Source: an uncultured Clostridia bacterium
GTDB lineage: Bacteria; Bacillota; Clostridia; Oscillospirales; Ruminococcaceae
Direction of reading: 5' to 3'
Assembly: GCA_946183095.1 (NCBI GenBank)
Contig: CAMHBE010000036.1
Span: 1-10,565 of the forward strand
Length of the DNA stretch: 10,565 nt
The position numbers were made by a program, and so were the translations under genes. The first letter of the stretch is position 1, and each line of letters begins with the position of its first letter. This document shows, piece by piece, positions 5,432 through 10,565 of the stretch. The notes beneath the pieces were generated by a model, which worked only from the letters and a program-made list of their open reading frames with translations, was not told the origin of the DNA and made no database searches.

Positions 5432-6310
5432 TCACGTTTCTTCGATGATAATGGAGTAGTTCTTCGTTTCTCCCGGGGCGGCGGTCTGTATGCCGCGCTT
5501 CTTCGCGAACTCCCCGGTATCGGTGTCGTAGTCGTCGCATCCGCACCACGGCTCGATGCAGACGAAGGGTGCGTTCTTGTGGTCGGGTGTCCACACGCCG
5601 AGCGTCTCAAATCCGCTCCACGTCAGCTTCACGCCCCTGCCCGTCCTGCACGAAACGAGCGAGACGGACTTCGACTTTATGGTGTCGAAATACACACAGT
5701 CGTTGTCGAAAAGGCTGTATTCGAGCGCGAACTCCCGCGAATCGGTGAGCCTGTTCACACGGTCGCTGTCTCCCCACATACGGGTCTGCAAATTCATCAC
5801 GGGGCTGTTTACCGTCTCCGGCTGCTCGAATACCAGTTTGTAGTCGGTGAACCGGGAACCGTCCTCGTTCGGGCAGGCAAACGCCGGATGCGCACCGATA
5901 CAGTACGGCATCCCGGTATCGCTGTCGTTGCGAACGGAATAGTCCATGTGCAGTTTCCCGCCGGTGAGGGTATATTTCAGCGTCAACTCAAAGTCAAACG
6001 GGAATGACTGCTTCGTGTTCTCGTTCGAGCAAAATGTGAACGATGCGGAACCGTCGGCGGTCTGCTTTACGGAAAAATCGTTGTCGCGGGCAAACCCGTG
6101 CTTTGTGATAGCATATTCCCGCCCGTTAATGAGCGTTCTGCCGCCGCGGAGATTGCCTATCATCGGGAAGAGTATCGGCGAGGATTTCCCCCAGAACGCG
6201 GGGTCGGCGCGCCACATCAGTTCCCTGCCGGAAAGGTTCAGCGAGCGCAGTTCCGCGCCCTTGCAAAGTATGCCGGCACTCGATATGCCGTCTTTAAGGA
6301 TGATATCCAT
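5432..6310 (-). CDS. Aldose 1-epimerase family protein (LacX-like mutarotase)
   Basis: A 292-residue cytoplasmic protein of the galactose mutarotase-like fold (COG2017, LacX-type branch). The family interconverts alpha and beta anomers of aldoses or related sugars; the true substrate is not visible from sequence. No signal peptide is present. Conserved elements are GAELRSL (18-24), SSPILFPMIGNL (43-54), the active-site-type His in TKHGFARD (His71), the second His in IGAHPAF (His141) and the acidic CIEPW (Glu253), in the order expected for the two histidines and catalytic glutamate. Length is typical of the LacX group. The ATG at 6310 has AGGAG about 7 nt upstream and lies 22 nt after the mannanase stop, so the two are probably co-translated from one message. 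The pairing suggests it handles mannose or manno-oligosaccharides, which is inference. Confidence 0.88.
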   Translation of the reverse strand: MDIILKDGISSAGILCKGAELRSLNLSGRELMWRADPAFWGKSSPILFPMIGNLRGGRTLINGREYAITKHGFARDNDFSVKQTADGSASFTFCSNENTKQSFPFDFELTLKYTLTGGKLHMDYSVRNDSDTGMPYCIGAHPAFACPNEDGSRFTDYKLVFEQPETVNSPVMNLQTRMWGDSDRVNRLTDSREFALEYSLFDNDCVYFDTIKSKSVSLVSCRTGRGVKLTWSGFETLGVWTPDHKNAPFVCIEPWCGCDDYDTDTGEFAKKRGIQTAAPGETKNYSIIIEET

Positions 6311-6332
6311 GTTCTTCTCCTATCCGCTTTGT

Positions 6333-7694
6333 TTACTGCATTTCCGCGTCCTTAGCGTGCTGTGCGTCCATGTCGAGCTTTGCGGCGAGAACCTGCTCGG
6401 GAAGGTTCTTTTCGGTTCCCTCGAACGTCGGCAGCTCCGACCATGTTATAATGGTATCGGATGACATGACTTTCTTCAGGAAGTCCGAGGTCACACGCTC
6501 CTCATTCAGACGCGGTATGCCGATGACCGTCGAGCCTTTGTAGATGAAATCGTAGTTCCACGGCATATAGTAGAGCCAGTTGACGGTACCGAGTTCTTTT
6601 GCAAGCTCGTCGGGGTCGGGGATGTAGCCGCACTCCGTCAGTGCCAGCATCTTTCCCTCGTCGGTGTAACCTGCCAGCTTCTTGTAGTCTCCATCAAGCA
6701 CGCTGTGGTCTTCCGACGACGGGTAAACGTCGATACCCGCGATGTCGTAGGTGTTGGGATGCACGTTAAGGTGCTTGTTCTGACCGTTCCACACCCAGAT
6801 AAGGTTAGAGAGCTTGTGGTAATTTTCGAGCCTGTCGTAGATCATATACCAGAGCTTCTGATAGAGCTGCTTCTCGACAAATTCCTTATCCTTCATGCCC
6901 CACCAGAACCACTTTCCGCTTGCCTCGTGAAGCGGTCTCCACAGCACCGGCACTCCAGCGTCTTCGAGACGTTTCAGCTCACCCGCGATAAGGTCGATAT
7001 CGTGAACGGCGACTTCGTACTCCTTTGTTCCGGGAGTTACAGCCTTTTCGATGTCGAAGGTGGTGTAGGGATTGCCCGCACCCTCGGTGTAGAAGGCTTC
7101 GGCGGTGTTTTCGGGGTCGTCGATATTGCAGGGAACGTTCCAGTGCCAGCAGAACATTACGATCCCGCCCGACTTCGTATGCCAGTCTATCGCCATTTGC
7201 GTCCAGTCCGAGCCGTCACCGTTCGGAGTAGTCTTGAAGATGAAGTCGAAGCCTTTCATTGCGGGCAGGTCTTCGGTGTGGTAGTAATACGCGATGTCCT
7301 CTTTGTCGTATCTGTCACCGAGCATCTGTCCGGAGAACACTTTCTTGCCGTAGTTCTCTTTCAGATACTGATAGAGGGCAACTGTCTCGGGGTTTGAGTT
7401 TTCCGAAACGGGATGATCCGGGCTGACGGTCTTTGCGTCGAGCTGTGCGAGCAGTGCGTCAAAGTCTGTCTCGTATGCAAGCGCCGCTTCCATATCCAAT
7501 CCGTCGCCGGAAACTTCCTGCGCTCCCGCATCATCGGGAGCAGCCGTCGTCGTATCGGCAGCGGATACAGGCTGCGGATCTGTCTGAGCGGGTGCGGCGG
7601 ACGTGACGTTCCCGCTGTCCTGCTTTGAACAGCCCGCCGCAGCGGAAATGCACACAGCGGCAGCAAGCAGCAGCGCAATGGTTTTGTTTTTCAT
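6333..7694 (-). CDS. GH26 glycoside hydrolase, probable beta-mannanase lipoprotein
   Basis: A 453-residue secreted enzyme that probably cuts beta-1,4-mannan at the cell surface. The N-terminus is a lipoprotein signal (MKNKTIALLL...AAAGC), with Cys22 the likely lipid-attached residue; the lipobox AAGC is slightly atypical because Ala replaces Leu at -3. A low-complexity Ala/Thr/Asp/Pro linker runs to about residue 62. The GH26 (beta/alpha)8 domain spans about 104-420: KKVFSGQM (117-124), CWHWNVP (182-188), the acid/base motif WRPLHEASGKWFWWG (Glu257), LIWVWNG (298-304), IDVYPSS and the nucleophile motif LTECG (Glu354). Both catalytic glutamates are present. I see no carbohydrate-binding module or dockerin, so it is cell-anchored rather than cellulosomal. 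The ATG at 7694 has GGAGG 6 nt upstream; that site overlaps the stop codon of the gene before it. GH26 also includes some lichenases and xylanases, so mannan is the likeliest but unproved substrate. Confidence 0.92.
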   Translation of the reverse strand: MKNKTIALLLAAAVCISAAAGCSKQDSGNVTSAAPAQTDPQPVSAADTTTAAPDDAGAQEVSGDGLDMEAALAYETDFDALLAQLDAKTVSPDHPVSENSNPETVALYQYLKENYGKKVFSGQMLGDRYDKEDIAYYYHTEDLPAMKGFDFIFKTTPNGDGSDWTQMAIDWHTKSGGIVMFCWHWNVPCNIDDPENTAEAFYTEGAGNPYTTFDIEKAVTPGTKEYEVAVHDIDLIAGELKRLEDAGVPVLWRPLHEASGKWFWWGMKDKEFVEKQLYQKLWYMIYDRLENYHKLSNLIWVWNGQNKHLNVHPNTYDIAGIDVYPSSEDHSVLDGDYKKLAGYTDEGKMLALTECGYIPDPDELAKELGTVNWLYYMPWNYDFIYKGSTVIGIPRLNEERVTSDFLKKVMSSDTIITWSELPTFEGTEKNLPEQVLAAKLDMDAQHAKDAEMQ

Positions 7695-7704
7695 GGGGTA
7701 CCTC

Positions 7705-8268
7705 CTATATGAAAAAAGGGTAGTCTTTAAGGAAAAGGTTGATGATGTGCGTAATATAAAAGGACGGCTTTGTGAGGAACCTGTCCCGCATCTCCTTCGC
7801 CTTTGCTTCATCCGGCGCGTACAGCTTCATCTCGAAAAGTGTTTCGCCGGTAAGTTCGTTGAGAAACCTGATGTTCAGGTCGTAGCGGTTTCGTGAACGG
7901 TCGCGCGTTATATCGCATCTCACGGAACGTTCGCGGTCTTTCTGCGAGAGTATCTCCCTCCCGACAGTGAGCGTCTGCTGCTTTATCTCGTCGTCGAGCA
8001 CCGACGAAAGGTCTTCGGCGATGCGCTCACCCTCGGTAAGAAGGGAATACACCGTTTCGCCCGTCGTCTCGTCACGCTTTGCGTCGATCAGCCCCTTCTG
8101 CCGCATGAACTCAACGTCGCTCATGACCTGAAAGTAGCTCGACTGCACAGCCGACAGGATTATTGCGCCTATAACGCTCTCCGGCAGTTCGCCGAAATGT
8201 TTCAGTATATAACAGAAGTACACGCACGAATCCACGCGGTACTCGTTTTCTATCTGTGGTATATCCAT
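7705..8268 (-). CDS. DUF4364-like winged-helix protein, putative regulator
   Basis: A 187-residue soluble protein. Residues about 12-85 look like a winged helix: helices around SCVYFCYILKHFG and ESVIGAIIL, a helix with SDVEFMRQKGLIDA, then a beta wing (TGETVYSLLTEGERIAEDL). The C-terminal half alternates strands and helices (RSVRCDITRDRSRNRYDLNI written here as its key basic strand, then LFEMKLYAPDEAKAKEMRDRF). This arrangement and length fit DUF4364, a family of predicted transcriptional regulators of Clostridia with no established target. The ATG at 8268 has AGGAG 7 nt upstream; an in-frame extension to 8394 would overlap aroC and has no ribosome site. Its stop is 10 nt before the mannanase start, so it is tightly linked to that gene. 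A role in controlling the neighbouring genes is only inferred from proximity. Confidence 0.7.
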   Translation of the reverse strand: MDIPQIENEYRVDSCVYFCYILKHFGELPESVIGAIILSAVQSSYFQVMSDVEFMRQKGLIDAKRDETTGETVYSLLTEGERIAEDLSSVLDDEIKQQTLTVGREILSQKDRERSVRCDITRDRSRNRYDLNIRFLNELTGETLFEMKLYAPDEAKAKEMRDRFLTKPSFYITHIINLFLKDYPFFI

Positions 8269-8286
8269 GTCACAGCTCCTCTGTAA

Positions 8287-8301
8287 TGCAGTGGTACTGC
8301 A
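8287..8301. repeat. Short inverted repeat before the DUF4364-like gene
   Basis: TGCAGT and ACTGCA (6-bp arms) are separated by 3 nt in the 53-nt gap between aroC and the DUF4364-like gene, ending 18 nt before its start codon. It has no T tract, so it is not a terminator. It could be a protein-binding site for a dimeric regulator or chance. Confidence 0.3.
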
Positions 8302-8321
8302 CATTCGCACCGGAGACCCGG

Positions 8322-9398
8322 TCAGATAAGATACGAGAGCACCGCGATATTCGCCGCGGCTTCGACCACCGGAACGGCTCGCGGCACGATGCACGCGTCA
8401 TGCCGTCCCTTTATGACAAGCTCCGTATTCTCTTTTCTGATGATATCGACGGTCTTCTGCGGCTTCGCAATGGACGGTGTCGGGCGTACCGCGGCGGTGA
8501 AGATAACCGGCATACCGCTCGAAATGCCGCCGTAGATACCGCCGTTGTTGTTGGTGCGTGTCTTTACGATATCGTTCTCGATGTACATTTCATCGTTTGC
8601 TTCGGAGCCGCGCATCTCCGCAAATCCGAAGCCCTTGCCGAATGCGACCGCCTTGACTGCGGGAATACCGAACACAGCCTGCGAGATGCGGTTTTCCAGC
8701 CCGTCGAACATCGGCGAACCTACGCCCGCGGGAAGTCCCGTCACCGCACACTCTATGATACCGCCGACGGAATCCAGCTCCGACGCGGCTTTCAGCACAC
8801 GTTCGCGCATCTCTTCCGCGCGGCTCTCGTTGATCACGGGCATTTCCCGTGACTTGATGTCCTTCATGAGACGGGCGGGGATATCGAGTTCATCAAAAAA
8901 GTCGTCATATACCCCATCAACAGCAAGGATATGCGCACAGCTCTCTATCCCATAGCGTTCGAGCACCTGCCCGCAGACAGCTCCCGCGAAAACAAGCGGA
9001 GCCGTGAGCCTGCCGGAAAAGTGACCGCCGCCGCGCGGGTCATTCGCGCCTTCATAGCGCACCGAGCCGGTGTAATCGGCATGACCGGGACGTGCGGCAG
9101 ACGAGATGTTGTCGTAGTCCTGTGAACGGGTGTCGGTGTTTCGTATCAGCGCGGCAAGCGGAGTTCCCGTAGTCCTGCCGCGGTAAAAGCCCGACAGTAT
9201 CTCCGGGATGTCGGCTTCGCTGCGCCTTGTGCTCATGCCGTCCTTCTTCGGGGCACGCCTTGCCATGAACTCCGCTATCCTGCCGGTGTCCAGCTCAATG
9301 CCGGAGGGAAGTCCGTCTATGACGCAGCCTATGCCCGCGCCGTGGGATTCGCCGAATATCGAGACTGACAGTTCGCCAAATTTAAGTCCGGATGACAT
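8322..9398 (-). CDS. aroC: Chorismate synthase
   Basis: This 358-residue enzyme converts 5-enolpyruvylshikimate-3-phosphate to chorismate, the last common step to the aromatic amino acids and folate, using reduced FMN. All main signatures are visible: FGESHG (15-20) followed by GIGCVIDGLPSG, RRSEADIPEILSG (58-70), RPGHADYTG (103-111), DPRGGGHFSGR (120-130), TNNNGGIYGGISSGMP (282-297) and the C-terminal GRHDACIVPRAVPVVEA (331-347). The length is normal. The ATG at 9398 has GGAGG about 8 nt upstream, inside the end of aroA; the two genes overlap by 17 bp. It sits directly after the gene for the preceding reaction, so the two should be made together. No signal, fusion or damage is seen. Confidence 0.97.
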   Translation of the reverse strand: MSSGLKFGELSVSIFGESHGAGIGCVIDGLPSGIELDTGRIAEFMARRAPKKDGMSTRRSEADIPEILSGFYRGRTTGTPLAALIRNTDTRSQDYDNISSAARPGHADYTGSVRYEGANDPRGGGHFSGRLTAPLVFAGAVCGQVLERYGIESCAHILAVDGVYDDFFDELDIPARLMKDIKSREMPVINESRAEEMRERVLKAASELDSVGGIIECAVTGLPAGVGSPMFDGLENRISQAVFGIPAVKAVAFGKGFGFAEMRGSEANDEMYIENDIVKTRTNNNGGIYGGISSGMPVIFTAAVRPTPSIAKPQKTVDIIRKENTELVIKGRHDACIVPRAVPVVEAAANIAVLSYLI

Positions 9399-10565
9399 CG
9401 CATTTACCTCCGAGGGTCGAAAGATCTTTGAAAAAGTCGGGATATGATTTTGAAACGCACTCCGCGCCGTGTATCACCACATTTCCCGTGCAGCGCTGTG
9501 ACGCTATCGCGAGGGACATTGCGATGCGGTGGTCGTTGTATGTTTCGCACTCGCCGCCGTGGAGTTCCCGCACTCCACGGACTGTGAGAAAGTCCGCACC
9601 GGCTTCTACCCTGCCGCCGAGCCTGTTCAGCTCCGAGGATATCGCCGCAAGACGGTCGCTTTCCTTTATGCGGAGTCTGCCGCAGCCGATGATGTGGGAA
9701 GTTCCCTCCGCGAAGCACGCGAGCACGGTGAGTATCGGCACAAGGTCGGGGATATCCGTCGCATCGACAGTGAACGCCTTTCCGCCGCCGTTCCCGAACT
9801 CCCGCACTAAATCGAGTATCGCGCGGTCGCCCTGTGCGCTGTTTTCGTTTAAGTTGCAGGGGTCGGTGTTCCCGCCTATTGCGTTTGCGACAAGAAAGAA
9901 CGCCGCTTGTGACATATCCGCTTCGACGGTGTATTCCCGCGCGCAGAAAGAGCTTCCCGCGGGAACGGTGAAACGGTCTTGTCCGATATCGACAGTAACT
10001 CCGAATGCCCGCATAACATCGGCTGTGAGCAGCGCATAGGGGCGGGATTGCAGCTCCGAGGTAAGGCGTATCACACATTCCTCGCCGATAAGCGGCAGAG
10101 CCAGCATATATCCGGTAATGAACTGCGACGAGATATCTCCCGTGACGGGAAATTCCCCGCCGGTGAGCTTCCCGCGCATGATGTAAGGCATTTTTGACGA
10201 AACAAAATCAACGCCGTGCTTCGGAAACTCCTCAAGGTACGGCGTTATGGGGCGGTTCGGGAGATTTGCCGAGCCGCGCAGTGTCGTCTCAGCGCCGAGA
10301 GCGGCTGCGACGGGTATCATAAAACGCAGTGTCGAACCGCTTTCACGGCAGTCTATATCGGCTTTCGCGGCGGGTGCGGCAATGCCTGTCACCTTCATGT
10401 CGGCACCGCTGCGGGTGATCTTAGCGCCAAGCGCCGTCAGAGCATCGGCGGTCGCACGGGTGTCGTCATAGAAGGTGTCGGAGGAATAGAGACTGCCGAT
10501 TCTCAGAGGTGTGCCGAGTTCATCGGCGGTATCCTTTGCGGCGAAAAGCATCTCATAGCTGCATA
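9382..10565 (-). CDS. aroA: 3-phosphoshikimate 1-carboxyvinyltransferase (EPSP synthase), 5' end missing
   Basis: This enzyme transfers the enolpyruvyl group of PEP to shikimate-3-phosphate in the shikimate pathway. The frame stays open to the window edge, so roughly the first 20-25 residues are not visible; an internal Met at 10551 is not the real start. Recognised elements are CRESGSTLRFMIP, NLPNRPITPYL, the substrate-binding SSQFITGYMLALPL, DIPDLVPILTVLA with the catalytic-type Asp, RIKESDRLAAISSEL (Lys-Glu and Arg of the PEP site), YNDHRIAMSLA and KSYPDFF. This fits a full-length enzyme of about 420 aa. The few codons at the edge read CSYEMLFAAK and do not show the usual SKSxxxR signature. 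It overlaps aroC by 17 bp. The motif set supports a functional enzyme apart from the unseen N-terminus. Confidence 0.95.
   Translation of the reverse strand, partial: CSYEMLFAAKDTADELGTPLRIGSLYSSDTFYDDTRATADALTALGAKITRSGADMKVTGIAAPAAKADIDCRESGSTLRFMIPVAAALGAETTLRGSANLPNRPITPYLEEFPKHGVDFVSSKMPYIMRGKLTGGEFPVTGDISSQFITGYMLALPLIGEECVIRLTSELQSRPYALLTADVMRAFGVTVDIGQDRFTVPAGSSFCAREYTVEADMSQAAFFLVANAIGGNTDPCNLNENSAQGDRAILDLVREFGNGGGKAFTVDATDIPDLVPILTVLACFAEGTSHIIGCGRLRIKESDRLAAISSELNRLGGRVEAGADFLTVRGVRELHGGECETYNDHRIAMSLAIASQRCTGNVVIHGAECVSKSYPDFFKDLSTLGGKCDVIRT

Noticed and set aside
5275..5610. Minus-strand open frame of 111 codons spanning the structured element
   Set aside because: It overlaps the epimerase in another frame and crosses the hairpins, has no ribosome site and gives a low-complexity Arg/Ser/Thr protein.
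4394..6007. Long plus-strand open frame of 537 codons
   Set aside because: It runs antisense through spoIIIAA, the terminator, the structured element and the epimerase. Its protein is rich in Arg/His with no domain, and the minus-strand genes have clear families and ribosome sites.
6705..7397. Plus-strand open frame of 230 codons
   Set aside because: It is antisense to the catalytic domain of the GH26 enzyme and has no recognisable motif; a codon-bias shadow.
7695..7811. N-terminal extension of the mannanase
   Set aside because: The extra 39 residues overlap the DUF4364-like gene, lack a ribosome site and would bury the lipoprotein signal peptide.
8303..8321. GC-rich palindrome-like bases after aroC as a terminator
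   Set aside because: CCGG/CCGG pairing is only a few bases and there is no T tract.
8269..8394. N-terminal extension of the DUF4364-like protein
   Set aside because: It overlaps the end of aroC, is Arg/Ser-rich and has no ribosome site, whereas the ATG at 8268 has AGGAG 7 nt upstream.

Overview
The window looks like chromosome of an endospore-forming gut Clostridium relative, most likely in the Ruminococcaceae/Oscillospirales. The reasons are a complete eight-gene spoIIIA operon, an Asp23/Gls24 gene directly after it, a lipoprotein-type GH26 mannanase, and GC-rich coding DNA with GGAGG-type ribosome binding sites. The genus is inferred from gene content only. All 14 genes I can support lie on the minus strand, so transcription runs from base 10565 towards base 1. 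There is no rRNA, tRNA, IS element, CRISPR array or phage gene. No gene-free stretch exceeds 300 bases; the longest is 5141-5431.

Upstream block (10565 to about 5234): aroA (5' end outside the window), aroC, a small winged-helix-like protein resembling DUF4364, a GH26 beta-mannanase lipoprotein and a LacX-type aldose 1-epimerase. Gaps and overlaps are short (17-bp overlap, then 53, 10 and 22 nt), so this could be one transcript joining the last common aromatic steps (shikimate-3-phosphate to chorismate) to mannan breakdown and sugar mutarotation. A strong intrinsic terminator at 5234-5266 closes the block. Between the epimerase stop and that terminator is a compact multi-hairpin element with a possible promoter of its own. 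It may be an undescribed small structured RNA and is the most novel item here.

Downstream block (about 5198 to 450): spoIIIAA-AB-AC-AD-AE-AF-AG-AH, encoding the mother-cell half of the SpoIIIA-SpoIIQ feeding channel used after engulfment. AA is the cytoplasmic ATPase, AB-AE are membrane parts, and AF, AG and AH carry ring-building domains. Three features stand out. SpoIIIAA has a degenerate Walker A motif (GAPMSAKT). SpoIIIAA runs 122 bp into spoIIIAB. SpoIIIAG is only 147 aa and appears to lack the insertion that forms the beta-triangle in Bacillus subtilis.

Left end (about 449 to 20): an Asp23/Gls24 envelope-stress-family gene with its own near-ideal extended -10 sigma-A promoter, so it is probably expressed in growing cells independently of the sporulation operon.
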